From Arthrobacter koreensis (GTDB lineage: Bacteria; Actinomycetota; Actinomycetes; Actinomycetales; Micrococcaceae), in NCBI RefSeq assembly GCF_009193255.1, contig NZ_WACG01000005.1:124001-188000 (forward strand): DNA of 64,000 nucleotides, in the 5' to 3' direction. Both the position numbers and the translations under genes were made by a program. The notes beneath the pieces are model-generated. The model was not told where the DNA came from. It worked only from the letters and a program-made list of their open reading frames with translations, and ran no database searches. Shown piece by piece: positions 32,310 through 41,513 of this stretch; the stretch's first letter is position 1; the number at the start of each line of letters is the position of its first letter.

Positions 32310-32488
32310 GTGGATCTCCTGGGGAAGGGTGTTCTATAGGTCAGGCTACCTGCCGGGCACCCCCGGGGTCCGGGCATGACAAACAGATGACAACTTGACC
32401 GAAGGCCCAGGCGTGCGATCCGCGGTATCTTCCTGCTGTGCCGCTTCCTGGTGGTTACCCACCCAACGCCAGTCGCGACGGTTTCATC

Positions 32489-33031
32489 CTACCGTGCGTC
32501 CAGATCCTCCCACTCGAAACCGGTAACGGTTCCGGCTTCCCAGTCAGACCGCAGCCGGCCGTAGGCAACTTCCGCCACCCGCTGCCCGTCCGGCAGCGGC
32601 CACTCCTGGCGCAGGTGGCCTTCCTTCACAAAACCGGAGCGCAGCAGCGTCTTGCGCATGGCAATGTTGTCTTCCCGCATCCTGCCCGCGAAACGGCGCA
32701 GGTGCGGGTGGTCCGTGAATACCTTGTCCGTCAGGGCCTTCAGCACGGGGACACCCTTGCCCCCGCCCCGGTGCTCCTCCACCAGCCGCAGATCAAAATA
32801 CGCAGTGTCCTCGTTGAGGTTTTCGAGGATGACCAGGCCCATCCGGTGGTTGTCGCCGAAGACCCAGAAGGTGCACACGCCGTCGGACTCGAACCTGCCC
32901 TCCAGCAGCAGCCGGCGCACCAGTTCCTCGGAGGGCGCGGTAATGCGGTGGAACGGAAAACTGTTGGTGGTCAGGAACCTGACCAGCTCCTCTTCGTCCT
33001 TATCCATGAGCGGGGCGAAAGTAACGTCCAT
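32489..33031 (-). CDS. GNAT family N-acetyltransferase
   Basis: A 180-residue acetyltransferase of the GCN5-related fold. The acetyl-CoA region is seen in DLRLVEEHRGGGKGVPVLKALTD near residue 80 and the following AGRMREDNIAMRKTLLRSGFVKEG, typical of RimJ/RimL-like enzymes that acetylate amines or protein N-termini. Substrate unknown. It is divergent from purU, with 45 nt between their starts. Confidence 0.85.
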   Translation of the reverse strand: MDVTFAPLMDKDEEELVRFLTTNSFPFHRITAPSEELVRRLLLEGRFESDGVCTFWVFGDNHRMGLVILENLNEDTAYFDLRLVEEHRGGGKGVPVLKALTDKVFTDHPHLRRFAGRMREDNIAMRKTLLRSGFVKEGHLRQEWPLPDGQRVAEVAYGRLRSDWEAGTVTGFEWEDLDAR

Positions 33032-33076
33032 TCACCCAGCCTAGGCCGTGGCGCCCCGGGCGGTAACCTTGGGAAG

Positions 33077-33994
33077 GTGAGAGAAGATGCCACTGCCGGG
33101 CTGCCGGCTTCCCCCGTTTCCCCGTCCTTCGACGACGGCGCCGCTGCAGGCTCCGGTGCCTACACCCTGACGCTGTCCTGTGCCGACCGGCCTGGAATCG
33201 TCCACGCCGTCTCCGGCGCCCTGGCCGGGGCAGGCGGGAACATCACGGAGTCTCAGCAGTACGGCAGCCCGGACTCCGGCACGTTCTTCATGCGCGTGGA
33301 CTTCACAGCTCCGGGAACCTACGACGGCGTCCGCTCCCTTCTTGCCCCGGTGGCAGGCCAGTTCGGCATGGACTGGGAACTGCACCGCGCAGGCGTACCG
33401 GTGCGCACGCTGATCATGGCGTCCAAGGACGGGCACTGCCTCAATGACCTGCTCTTCCAGCAGCGGGCCGGCAACCTGCCCATCGAGATCCCCGCAATCG
33501 TCTCCAACCACCGTGACCTCGCCGGCCTCGCCGAGTTCTACGGCATTCCCTTCCACCACATCCCGGTCACCGCGGACACCAAGCAGGAAGCGGAGGACCA
33601 GCTCCGTACACTCATGGCGGAGCTGGACATCGAGCTGGTAGTGCTGGCCCGGTACATGCAGATCCTCAGCAACGAACTCTGCCAGGAACTCTCCGGCCGG
33701 GCGATCAACATCCACCACTCCTTCCTGCCCTCCTTCAAGGGCGCCCGTCCGTATCACCAGGCGCATGCCCGCGGCGTGAAGCTGATCGGAGCCACTGCCC
33801 ACTACGTCACGTCGGACCTGGACGAGGGACCGATCATCGAGCAGGAGGTCATCCGGGTGGACCATTCCCGGACCGCCCAGCGCCTCGCGGCCCTGGGCGC
33901 CGGAGTGGAGGGCCGCACCCTCTCGAAGGCCGTGCAGTGGCACGCCGAACACCGCGTTCTGCTTGACGGCCGCCGGACCATCGTCTTCAACTAG
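33077..33994 (+). CDS. purU: Formyltetrahydrofolate deformylase
   Basis: Hydrolyses 10-formyl-THF to formate and THF, balancing the one-carbon pool. The 305 residues comprise an N-terminal ACT domain (about 25-105, with ADRPGIVHAVSGALA and GGNITESQQYG) and a formyltransferase-like domain with NHRDLAGLAEFYGIPFHHIP and NIHHSFLPSFKGARPYHQA (catalytic Asn/His), then the Asp of YVTSDLDEGPIIEQ. The start is GTG at 33077; the ribosome site is weak. It is near folD and glyA but transcribed away from them. Confidence 0.95.
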   Translation: MREDATAGLPASPVSPSFDDGAAAGSGAYTLTLSCADRPGIVHAVSGALAGAGGNITESQQYGSPDSGTFFMRVDFTAPGTYDGVRSLLAPVAGQFGMDWELHRAGVPVRTLIMASKDGHCLNDLLFQQRAGNLPIEIPAIVSNHRDLAGLAEFYGIPFHHIPVTADTKQEAEDQLRTLMAELDIELVVLARYMQILSNELCQELSGRAINIHHSFLPSFKGARPYHQAHARGVKLIGATAHYVTSDLDEGPIIEQEVIRVDHSRTAQRLAALGAGVEGRTLSKAVQWHAEHRVLLDGRRTIVFN

Positions 33995-34067
33995 GCCCGT
34001 GCCTTCGCCGTCTGACGGCGGCAGCGGTGCCTCGATCCCCATGGCCGCCGCCCGCTAGAGTTGTCAC

Positions 34068-34592
34068 ATGGCTCACATCGTTACCCTCCGCGGCAAGACT
34101 CCCGTCATCGACCCGTCCGTTTTCCTGGCACCCACGGCGTCCGTGATCGGCGACGTCGAACTGGGTCCGGGTGCCAGCGCCTTCTACGGTGTCTGCGTGC
34201 GCGGAGACTCCAGCTCGATCCGGGTGGGCACGGGAACAAACCTGCAGGACAACGTGGTGCTGCACGCGGATCCCGGGTTTCCCACCACGGTAGGCGACCG
34301 GGTCAGCGTGGGCCACAGCGCCGTCGTCCACGGATGCACGGTTGAGGACGACTGCCTGGTGGGCATGAGCGCAACCATCATGAACGGAGCGGTGATTGGT
34401 GCCGGCTCGCTCGTCGCTGCAGGAGCCCTGGTACTCGAGGGCACCCAGGTTCCGCCGCGGTCGCTCGTTGCCGGCGTTCCGGCCAAGGTCCGGCGCACAC
34501 TGAGCGATGAGGAATTCGAGGCGGTCCAGCGCAATGCGGCGCATTACCTGGAGATGGCGGCGGAGCACCGCGAGGCGCTGGCCGGAAGCTAG
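34068..34592 (+). CDS. Gamma carbonic anhydrase family protein
   Basis: A 174-residue left-handed beta-helix protein made of hexapeptide repeats (for example ASVIGDVELGPGASAFYGVC and GCTVEDDCLVGMSATIMNGA). The three metal-ligand His positions of the Cam/YrdA group are present in VVLHADPG and VSVGHSAVVHG. Activity as a carbonic anhydrase is not certain; many YrdA/PaaY-type relatives are thioesterase-linked or inactive. It stands alone between purU and the ROK regulator. Confidence 0.9.
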   Translation: MAHIVTLRGKTPVIDPSVFLAPTASVIGDVELGPGASAFYGVCVRGDSSSIRVGTGTNLQDNVVLHADPGFPTTVGDRVSVGHSAVVHGCTVEDDCLVGMSATIMNGAVIGAGSLVAAGALVLEGTQVPPRSLVAGVPAKVRRTLSDEEFEAVQRNAAHYLEMAAEHREALAGS

Positions 34593-34688
34593 GCCCGCTC
34601 CGGTCCCGGCCTTCCCGCTCCCCTGCCCTCCGCCGGTTTCCCGGCTCCCGGCCGGACAAGTAACTTCCCACCGTGCAAAACACGTTGC

Positions 34689-34709
34689 GTTCAATTCTTG
34701 ACGACAAGC
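34689..34709. promoter_or_regulatory. Putative ROK operator 1 (regulator promoter)
   Basis: A 21-nt sequence with the palindromic core CTTGACGACAAG (CTTG/CAAG around ACGA), ending 24 nt before the ROK start codon. It recurs with 19 of 21 identical bases at 36011-36031. The TTGACG within the core (34698-34703) could be the -35 box, so binding would compete with RNA polymerase and give autoregulation. A matching -10 box is not clear. Confidence 0.65.
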
Positions 34710-34733
34710 CCCCTGTATAGGACGCTGAACTCT

Positions 34734-35942
34734 ATGTCTGCCGAATCACCCTCGACGATGAGGGCACTTCCTGCCGCCGGCCGGCGAACAAAACCTGGTT
34801 CCCAGACCGCACTGCGGGCCCGAAATCAGCAGCGCATCCAGGATGCGCTGCTTGCCGCCGGGCCCCAGACCCAGGCCGAACTCTCCCGGGCCACGGGCCT
34901 TTCCAGCGCCACCGTGTCAAACATTGTGCGGCACATGTCGGAATCGGGCCTGGTCAAGACGGAGCCCACCACCAGTTCAGGCCGCCGTGCCCTGTCGGTG
35001 CGGCTGAATGACACCGGCGCGGTGGCAGCCGGCATCGACATCGGCCGGCGCCACGTCCGGGTAGTGCTGGCCACGCTTGGCTACCGGATCATCGGAGAAG
35101 ACTCGATCTCCCTTCCCGCCGGCCACAGCGCCGACGAAGGCATGGACGCCGCCGCGGAACTGTTCGACTCCGTCCTTGCCGCTGCGGACGTCGGCCGGGA
35201 CCGCGTGCTGGGCGCCGGCGTCGGCATCCCCGGCCCCATCGACCGGCGCAGCGGCACCGTGGTGCGCGGGGCCATCCTTCCCGAATGGGTCGGGATCAAC
35301 ATGCGCGAAGACCTTGCCGTTCGCCTCCGGGTCCCGGTCCACATCGACAACGATGCGAACCTGGGTGCCCTGGCCCAGGTCACCTGGGGCCCGCACGGCG
35401 GCTGCGAGAACCTCATCTTCGTCAAGGTGGCCACGGGCATCGGTGCCGGGCTGGTGATCAACGGGTCCCTGTTCTACGGGCATGTGGGAATCACCGGCGA
35501 AATAGGGCACGCCACCATTTCCGACCAGGGGCTCATCTGCCGGTGCGGCAACCGCGGCTGCCTCGAAACCGTGGCTTCAACGGCCACGATGATCGACCTG
35601 CTCAGCCGGGCAGCAGCCGAACCGGTGACCACAATGGACATCATCCGCCAGGCAGCGGCAGGGGACCCGGCAACCCTGCGGGTGGTGGACGACGCCGGTA
35701 TGGCCGTGGGACGGGCCGTGGCAGGCATTGCCAACGCACTGAATCCGGAGGTGATCGTCGTCGGCGGTTCCCTGACCGAGCTGGGCGACGCATTCCTGAA
35801 TCCGATCGAGCGCGGGCTGCTGCGCCACGCGGTGCCGCTGATCGGGGAAACCACCACCGTTACGATGTCATCCCTGGGCGACCGCGCCGAAGCGCTCGGC
35901 GCGGCCGCGCTGGTTCTGGCCATGGCCGACGCAGTGCTCTGA
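34734..35942 (+). CDS. ROK family transcriptional regulator
   Basis: A 402-residue NagC/XylR-type regulator. An N-terminal winged helix-turn-helix (about residues 30-90; QTQAELSRATGLSSATVSNIV) precedes an ASKHA sugar-kinase-like domain with AAGIDIGRRHVRVVLATL, GIPGPIDRRSG, DNDANLGALAQ, the ROK zinc motif GHATISDQGLICRCGNRGC, and the C-terminal VGGSL. It should repress sugar uptake genes until a sugar binds. ATG at 34734 is preferred over an upstream in-frame start at 34698, which would lie inside the operator-like sequence. Confidence 0.92.
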   Translation: MSAESPSTMRALPAAGRRTKPGSQTALRARNQQRIQDALLAAGPQTQAELSRATGLSSATVSNIVRHMSESGLVKTEPTTSSGRRALSVRLNDTGAVAAGIDIGRRHVRVVLATLGYRIIGEDSISLPAGHSADEGMDAAAELFDSVLAAADVGRDRVLGAGVGIPGPIDRRSGTVVRGAILPEWVGINMREDLAVRLRVPVHIDNDANLGALAQVTWGPHGGCENLIFVKVATGIGAGLVINGSLFYGHVGITGEIGHATISDQGLICRCGNRGCLETVASTATMIDLLSRAAAEPVTTMDIIRQAAAGDPATLRVVDDAGMAVGRAVAGIANALNPEVIVVGGSLTELGDAFLNPIERGLLRHAVPLIGETTTVTMSSLGDRAEALGAAALVLAMADAVL

Positions 35943-36010
35943 CCTGAGCCGTTTCTTCGGAACATCCATTTATTTAGAATCTATGTTTTTTCATCTTGTT
36001 TCCACCTTGT

Positions 36011-36049
36011 GTTCAAGACTTGACGACAAGCAAGGAATAAGAGTTTACT
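36011..36049 (+). promoter_or_regulatory. Putative ROK operator 2 and promoter of the sugar transporter
   Basis: Positions 36011-36031 repeat the 21-nt operator found before the ROK gene (two differences). The embedded TTGACG (36020-36025) and TTTACT (36044-36049), 18 nt apart, make a plausible sigma-70 promoter, about 60 nt before the leader ORF and 130 nt before mmsA. The overlap of -35 and operator fits repression by the ROK protein. Confidence 0.65.
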
Positions 36050-36111
36050 TCTCTATCGACCCACTGTTACGGGTCAGTAGCTAGACAAAGAAGTCACAAC
36101 GGGAGGCACGT

Positions 36112-36195
36112 ATGCGAGCAGCAGTTGCAGCTCGGGCAACTGGAGCGCTCAGCGTCCAGTGCCCCTACAGCGGGGAACATGCAGATGCCGCATAA
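36112..36195 (+). CDS. 27-residue leader ORF overlapping the mmsA start
   Basis: ATG at 36112 follows a near-ideal ribosome site, GGGAGG, by five nt. The frame runs 27 codons ([20 protein letters not shown], then seven more) to TAA at 36193-36195, 14 nt past the mmsA start and in another frame. The mmsA ATGs have only a weak GGGGA of their own, so translation of this ORF may deliver ribosomes to mmsA. The peptide is Ala-rich and resembles nothing I know; it may matter only as a coupling device. Confidence 0.5.
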   Translation: MRAAVAARATGALSVQCPYSGEHADAA

Positions 36196-37756
36196 CCACA
36201 CCATTCTGGAAATGCGTTCCATCACCAAGGAATTTCCCGGCGTCAAGGCACTTTCTGACGTCTCCATCAGCGTAAAAGCCGGTGAGATCCACGCCATTTG
36301 CGGCGAAAACGGAGCCGGAAAGTCCACCCTCATGAAGGTTCTCTCCGGGGTTTACCCGTACGGGACCTACACGGGCGAAATCGTCTTCCAGGGAGAGGTT
36401 GTCCAGTTCAAGGACATCCGTTCCTCCGAAGCGGCCGGAATCGTCATCATCCACCAGGAACTCGCCCTGATCCCGGAACTCTCCATCGCGGAGAACATCT
36501 TCCTGGGCAACGAGCCGCGCCGCTTCGGTTTCATCGACTGGGACCGCGCGAACCTCGAAGCCTCCGAGCTGATGGCCCGGGTGGGACTCGAAGAGGATCC
36601 CACCACGCCCATCAAGGACATCGGCGTCGGCAAGCAGCAGCTGGTGGAAATCGCCAAGGCGCTGAGCAAGCGGGTGAAGCTTCTGATCCTGGACGAACCC
36701 ACCGCGGCCCTGAACGAAACCGATTCCCAGCACCTGCTGGACCTGATGGCCGGACTGCGTTCCAAGGGCATCAGCTGCATCATGATCTCCCACAAGCTCA
36801 ATGAGATCGAGCAGATCGCCGATTCAATCACCATCATCCGTGACGGCAAGTCCATCGAAACCATCGACGTCGCAGTCGACGGCGCGAACGAAGACCGCAT
36901 CATCAAAGGCATGGTGGGCCGATCGCTCGAGTCACGCTTCCCGGACCACACCCCGAACATCGGCGAAGTGTTCTTTGAAGTCCGGGACTGGACCGTTGGC
37001 CACCCCACCGTGCCGGACCGCATGGTCTGCAAGGGATCGAACTTCCACGTCCGCCGCGGCGAGATTGTCGGCTTCGCCGGCCTGATGGGCGCCGGACGCA
37101 CTGAATTGGCCCGGTCCATCTTCGGACGCTCCTACGGCAACTACATCAGCGGCACGATCATCAAGGACGGCCGGGAAGTCAGCTTCCGGAACGTTCCGCA
37201 GGCCATCAGCCATGGCCTCGCCTACGTCACCGAGGACCGTAAGACCCTCGGCCTGAACCTGCTTGATGACATCAAGGCCACCACCGTGGCCTCGAACCTG
37301 AAGAAGATCACCAAGGGCCTGGTCGTCGACAAAGACGAGGAATACCGCTACGCGGAGGACTACCGCAAAAGCCTGCGGACCAAGGCACCCACCGTGGATG
37401 AAGGTGTCTCCAAGCTGTCCGGCGGCAACCAGCAGAAGGTTGTCCTGGCCAAGTGGATGTTCACCGACCCGGACCTGCTGATCCTCGATGAGCCAACCCG
37501 CGGCATCGACGTCGGTGCCAAGTACGAGATCTACGGGATCATCCAGCAGCTGGCCAACCAGGGCAAGGGCGTGATCGTGATCTCCTCGGAGCTTCCCGAG
37601 CTCCTTGGTCTCTCCGACCGCATCTACACCATCTTCGAAGGCGCTATCACCGGTGAGGTTTCCAAGGCTGATGCCAGCCAGGAAAACCTCATGAGGCTCA
37701 TGACCTCCGCCGGCAAGCACACCCCCGACCTCGCCACCCAAGGACCCCTTTCATGA
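36179..37756 (+). CDS. mmsA: Multiple monosaccharide ABC transporter ATPase
   Basis: A 525-residue double ATPase of the GguA/MmsA/XylG class. Domain 1 has [12 protein letters not shown], the signature [13 protein letters not shown] and [11 protein letters not shown]. Domain 2 has the variant Walker [13 protein letters not shown], a signature [14 protein letters not shown] and [15 protein letters not shown]. Energises uptake of sugars such as xylose, arabinose, glucose or galactose. Possible starts are ATG at 36179 and 36185 in frame; the upstream leader ORF overlaps both. It overlaps mmsB by 4 nt. Confidence 0.93.
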   Translation: MQMPHNHTILEMRSITKEFPGVKALSDVSISVKAGEIHAICGENGAGKSTLMKVLSGVYPYGTYTGEIVFQGEVVQFKDIRSSEAAGIVIIHQELALIPELSIAENIFLGNEPRRFGFIDWDRANLEASELMARVGLEEDPTTPIKDIGVGKQQLVEIAKALSKRVKLLILDEPTAALNETDSQHLLDLMAGLRSKGISCIMISHKLNEIEQIADSITIIRDGKSIETIDVAVDGANEDRIIKGMVGRSLESRFPDHTPNIGEVFFEVRDWTVGHPTVPDRMVCKGSNFHVRRGEIVGFAGLMGAGRTELARSIFGRSYGNYISGTIIKDGREVSFRNVPQAISHGLAYVTEDRKTLGLNLLDDIKATTVASNLKKITKGLVVDKDEEYRYAEDYRKSLRTKAPTVDEGVSKLSGGNQQKVVLAKWMFTDPDLLILDEPTRGIDVGAKYEIYGIIQQLANQGKGVIVISSELPELLGLSDRIYTIFEGAITGEVSKADASQENLMRLMTSAGKHTPDLATQGPLS

Positions 37757-39045
37757 AAGCCATCAAACAGCTGCTGAGCGGCAACGGCCGCCAGTTCGGC
37801 ATGATCTTTGCCCTCGTCGTCCTGATCGGCCTCTTCCAGTGGCTGACCGGAGGCAAGACCCTCACGCCCACGAACATGATCAACCTGTTCAACGGCAACT
37901 CCTACATCCTGATCCTGGCCGTCGGCATGGTCTTTGTGATCATTGCCGGGCACATTGACCTCTCGGTTGGCTCCGTCGCCGCCGTCACGGGAATCATCGT
38001 GGCCATGGCCATGCGGGACTGGGGCATTCCGTGGTGGGCAGGCATCCTGCTCGGCCTGCTGATCGGTGCCGCCATCGGCGCCTGGCAGGGGCTCTGGGTG
38101 GCGTACGTCGGCATCCCGGCGTTCATTGTCACGCTCGCCGGCATGCTGATCTTCCGCGGTGCCAACCAGTACATCGGCAAGTCCAACACCGTTCCAGTAC
38201 CGCAGGAATTCCAGTTCATCGGCGCAGGCTACCTGCCGGAGATCGGCCCGGACACCGGCTACAACAACCTCACCCTGCTCCTGGGCCTGGTTCTCGCCGC
38301 CGTCGTGATCATCGGTGAAATGCGCCGCCGTGCGAAGACCGTCAAGATTGGTTCCGTCAATCCCCCGGCCTGGGTTTCCGCCACGAAGACCGGCCTGCTG
38401 GTAGCTGCCATCCTGTACGCCACGTACCTCTTCTCCACGGGCCGTCCGGGCACCTCCTTCCCGGTATCCGGCATTATCCTGGCTGCCCTGGTGGTCCTGT
38501 ACGTGTTCATCTCCACCAAGACCGTGGTCGGCCGCCACGTCTACGCCGTGGGCGGCAATCTCCACGCTGCCGAGCTCTCCGGCGTTCGGAGCAAGAAGGT
38601 CAACTTCCTGGTCATGATGAACATGTCCATCCTGGCGTCCCTCGCCGGCATGATCTTCGTTGCCCGCTCCACTGCCTCCGGCCCGTTCGACGGCACCGGC
38701 TGGGAGCTGGATGCCATTGCGGCAGTCTTCATTGGCGGCGCGGCCGTTTCCGGCGGTGTCGGCACCGTGGTCGGCTCGATCGTCGGCGGCCTGGTCATGG
38801 CCGTGCTGAACAACGGCCTGCAGCTGCTGGGCATCGGCGCGGACCTGACCTCCATCATCAAGGGCCTGGTCCTGCTGATCGCCGTTGCACTGGATGTCTA
38901 CAACAAGACCCAGGGCAGGCCCTCCATCATCGGCCTGATGATGAAGAACTTCGGGTCCAAGGACAAGCTCACTGTCCCCGCCCCGGTGAATCCGAAGCCT
39001 GAAATGCCCACCGGCACCAAGTCCACCATCGGAACGGATGCCTAG
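37753..39045 (+). CDS. mmsB: Multiple monosaccharide ABC transporter permease
   Basis: A 430-residue BPD_transp_2 permease of the GguB/MmsB type with about ten to twelve helices. The RbsC-like signature [15 protein letters not shown] near residue 56 and the coupling motif [21 protein letters not shown] identify the family. These permeases are longer than RbsC, as here. It starts at ATG 37753 overlapping the ATPase stop and is followed 67 nt later by the binding-protein gene. Confidence 0.93.
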   Translation: MKAIKQLLSGNGRQFGMIFALVVLIGLFQWLTGGKTLTPTNMINLFNGNSYILILAVGMVFVIIAGHIDLSVGSVAAVTGIIVAMAMRDWGIPWWAGILLGLLIGAAIGAWQGLWVAYVGIPAFIVTLAGMLIFRGANQYIGKSNTVPVPQEFQFIGAGYLPEIGPDTGYNNLTLLLGLVLAAVVIIGEMRRRAKTVKIGSVNPPAWVSATKTGLLVAAILYATYLFSTGRPGTSFPVSGIILAALVVLYVFISTKTVVGRHVYAVGGNLHAAELSGVRSKKVNFLVMMNMSILASLAGMIFVARSTASGPFDGTGWELDAIAAVFIGGAAVSGGVGTVVGSIVGGLVMAVLNNGLQLLGIGADLTSIIKGLVLLIAVALDVYNKTQGRPSIIGLMMKNFGSKDKLTVPAPVNPKPEMPTGTKSTIGTDA

Positions 39046-39112
39046 GCCCCACCGGGCCCCTCGATCCGCACGACAAAAAACCACCGCACCACCCATCAAG
39101 AAAAGGAACACC

Positions 39113-40195
39113 ATGCGCAAGTTCGCAAAGTCATTTGCCGTAGTCGCCACGGTTGCAGCGCTGTCGCTGTCCGCCTGCGGCCGTGCCGACGAAGCTTCCA
39201 CCGGCGATGCTGCCGGCTTCGAAGAGGGATCGGCAATCGGCGTAGCCCTGCCCCAGAAGACCTCGGAAAACTGGGTCCTGGCAGAAGGCCTGTTCAACGA
39301 CGGCCTGAAGGAAGCCGGCTACGAGCCGCAGGTCCAGTTCGCCAACGGCGGCGTCTCCGAGCAGCAGAACCAGATCAGCTCCATGATCACCAACGGTGTC
39401 AAGGTCCTGGTTGTCGGTGCCATCGACGGCGCCCAGCTCGGCTCGCAGCTGCAGGAAGCCAAGGATGCCGGCATCACCGTCATCGCCTACGACCGCCTCC
39501 TGACCAACACCGAGAACGTCGACTACTACGTCGCCTATGACAACTTCCAGGTCGGCCAGCTCCAGGGCCAGGCCCTGCTGGACGGAATGAAGGCCAACAA
39601 GCCCGAAGGCCCGTGGAACATCGAACTGTTCGCCGGCTCCCCCGATGATGCCAACGCACAGGTCTTCTTCGACGGCGCCATGGACGTCCTGAAGCCGGAA
39701 ATCGAAGCCGGCAACCTGAACGTTGTTTCCGGCCAGACCGAGTTCAACCAGGCTGTCACCCAGGGCTGGAAGGCCGAGAACGCCCAGAAGCGCATGGATA
39801 CCCTGCTCTCGGGTTCCTACGGTTCGGAGGAACTGGACGGCGTCCTGTCCCCCAACGACACCCTGGCCCGCGCCATCCTGACCTCCGTCTCCGCTGCCGG
39901 CAAGCCGGTTCCGGTCGTGACCGGCCAGGATTCCGAAGTTGAGTCCGTGAAGTCCATCATGGAAGGCGTCCAGTACTCCACCATCAACAAGGACACCCGT
40001 GCCCTGGTTAACCACACCATTGACATGGTCAAGGGCCTCGGCGCCGGCGAAGAGCTGGAAATCAACGACGACGAGTCCTACGACAACGGCGTGAAGGTTG
40101 TTCCGGCTTACCTGCTGGAACCGCAGATCGTCACCAAGGACAACGCTGCAGAGGCTTACGCCAACGATCCGACGCTGGCCGAACTGGTCAAGTAG
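39113..40195 (+). CDS. chvE: Multiple monosaccharide-binding lipoprotein (ChvE-type)
   Basis: A 360-residue periplasmic-binding-protein-like receptor, anchored through Cys22 (lipobox SLSAC after a short signal peptide). The sequence follows the Peripla_BP_4/ChvE pattern: GVALPQKTSENWVLAEG near the mature start, VLVVGAIDGAQLG, IAYDRLLTNTENVDYYVAYD, LFAGSPDDANAQVFFDGAM and VVTGQDSEVESVKSI. These residues line the sugar pocket of ChvE homologs. ATG at 39113 has AAAGGA seven nt upstream. A strong terminator follows. Confidence 0.93.
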   Translation: MRKFAKSFAVVATVAALSLSACGRADEASTGDAAGFEEGSAIGVALPQKTSENWVLAEGLFNDGLKEAGYEPQVQFANGGVSEQQNQISSMITNGVKVLVVGAIDGAQLGSQLQEAKDAGITVIAYDRLLTNTENVDYYVAYDNFQVGQLQGQALLDGMKANKPEGPWNIELFAGSPDDANAQVFFDGAMDVLKPEIEAGNLNVVSGQTEFNQAVTQGWKAENAQKRMDTLLSGSYGSEELDGVLSPNDTLARAILTSVSAAGKPVPVVTGQDSEVESVKSIMEGVQYSTINKDTRALVNHTIDMVKGLGAGEELEINDDESYDNGVKVVPAYLLEPQIVTKDNAAEAYANDPTLAELVK

Positions 40196-40216
40196 TCCAC
40201 AGCGCTGACACATGCG

Positions 40217-40257
40217 GCCCGGGCTGCCTTCCTCGCGGGAGGCAGCCCGGGCTTTTT
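40217..40257 (+). terminator. Rho-independent terminator of the sugar transporter operon
   Basis: A 16-bp stem (arms 40217-40232 and 40237-40252, one G-U pair), loop TCGC, followed directly by five T residues. A textbook terminator 21 nt after the chvE stop. Confidence 0.92.
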
Positions 40258-40264
40258 CAGTACC

Positions 40265-40325
40265 GGTCCCGGCCTGCGGCTGCCCCGTCCCGGCGTCGGG
40301 ACTGGGCAGCCGCAGGCCGAGGACC
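40265..40325. other. Second large hairpin immediately after the terminator
   Basis: Arms 40270-40285 and 40304-40319 pair over 16 bp. An inner 5-bp stem (GTCCC/GGGAC around GGCGTC) and an outer 5-bp stem (GGTCC/GGACC, one bulged base) bring the total to about 26 bp. There is no T tract. It ends 61 nt before the oxidoreductase start, so it may be a structured leader of that gene or a transcript-stabilising or insulating element. Confidence 0.7.
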
Positions 40326-40386
40326 ATAGGGTAGTCCTCATACCGAGACACCAGCCAGCCACGCCACAGATTGAGAGCCGAGGAAT

Positions 40387-41511
40387 ATGAACGCCCCGCA
40401 GTTTATCCGCACACCGCCGTGCGTCCTCCAGGGGGCGCCCAGCCCGGTGCAGGCCACCGGCCGCACCCTTCGATGGGGCGTAGTTGCCACCGGCAGGATC
40501 GCCGGCCGGGTCACCGAAGACATCGCCAGGCTCGAGGACGCCGTCCTGCAGGCAGTGAGTTCACGTTCCGAGGCCACCGCCGTCGACTTCGCTGACCGCT
40601 TCGGTTTTGCATCGAGCTATTACGACGACGAGGCGCGCGGCAAGGGCTACCGCCAGCTGTTCGCAGACCCGGAAGTCGACGTCGTCTATATCGCTTCCCC
40701 GCACGCCCAGCACTATGAGCTGGCCCGCGAGGCACTTGAGGCCGGCAAGCACGTACTATGCGAAAAATCGATCACCATCAACGCCGCGGAGCTGGCAGAC
40801 CTGATCGAGATCGCCGGCCGCCGGGGCGTCTTCCTGATGGAAGCTGTGTGGACCCGGTTCCTTCCCTGCATCAACCGGCTGTGGGAAATCATCTCCAGCG
40901 GTGAGCTGGGTGAGATCCAGTGGGTCCAGGCGGACCTTGGCTTCCCTGCCCCGTACGACCCGGCCAGCCGGCTCTGGGATCCTGCCGCCGGCGGCGGGGC
41001 GCTGCTGGACCTCACGGTCTATCCGCTGACCCTCGCGGTAGGTGCGCTTGGCTTCCCCCAGCGGGTCCAGGCCTCCGGCACGCTGAACGCCGACGGCGTG
41101 GACACCCAGAACGCGCTGAACCTGAGCTACGACTCCGGTGCGCAGGCTCAGCTAACTTCCTCGCTGCTCGCATCCGGTCCCCGCACCGCAACGATCTGCG
41201 GCAGCGAAGGGTGGGTCCGCACCGGGGCTCCCCTGCACAACCCGGTGGAACTGCACATCCACCAGCACATGGGTCCGTCCCGCACGGAGCGTTTCCAGCA
41301 GGTTGGCAACGGCTACACCTATGAACTGCGGGAGGTCACGCGCTGCATCCAGGAAGGGCTGGCCGAGAGCCCGACCATGCCGCTGTCCGACTCGCTGCAG
41401 ACAATGCAGTTCTTTGATGAGGTACGCGCACAGATCGGCGTCCGGTACCCGAACGACGAGCGGCCGGCCGCGTCTCTGCAGGGAGCCGGCAAACTGCACG
41501 ACTCCGCTTAG
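40387..41511 (+). CDS. Gfo/Idh/MocA family oxidoreductase
   Basis: A 374-residue NAD(P)-dependent dehydrogenase. The Rossmann fold starts at LRWGVVATGRIAGRV near residue 28, with IASPHAQHYELAREALEAGKHVLCEKS carrying the family Lys; the usual EKP is EKS here. The C-terminal domain contains LWDPAAGGGALLDLTVYPL, whose Asp and Tyr match the dihydrodiol/1,5-anhydrofructose/xylose dehydrogenase branch. The first about 27 residues are an unusual extension. The neighbouring sugar transporter suggests a sugar substrate. Confidence 0.88.
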   Translation: MNAPQFIRTPPCVLQGAPSPVQATGRTLRWGVVATGRIAGRVTEDIARLEDAVLQAVSSRSEATAVDFADRFGFASSYYDDEARGKGYRQLFADPEVDVVYIASPHAQHYELAREALEAGKHVLCEKSITINAAELADLIEIAGRRGVFLMEAVWTRFLPCINRLWEIISSGELGEIQWVQADLGFPAPYDPASRLWDPAAGGGALLDLTVYPLTLAVGALGFPQRVQASGTLNADGVDTQNALNLSYDSGAQAQLTSSLLASGPRTATICGSEGWVRTGAPLHNPVELHIHQHMGPSRTERFQQVGNGYTYELREVTRCIQEGLAESPTMPLSDSLQTMQFFDEVRAQIGVRYPNDERPAASLQGAGKLHDSA

Positions 41512-41513
41512 TC

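Noticed and set aside
37624-39297. A minus-strand frame of about 550 codons opposite mmsB
   Set aside because: Shadow of the mmsB reading frame; composition (Asp/Gly/His/Gln) is typical of antisense in this strand arrangement.
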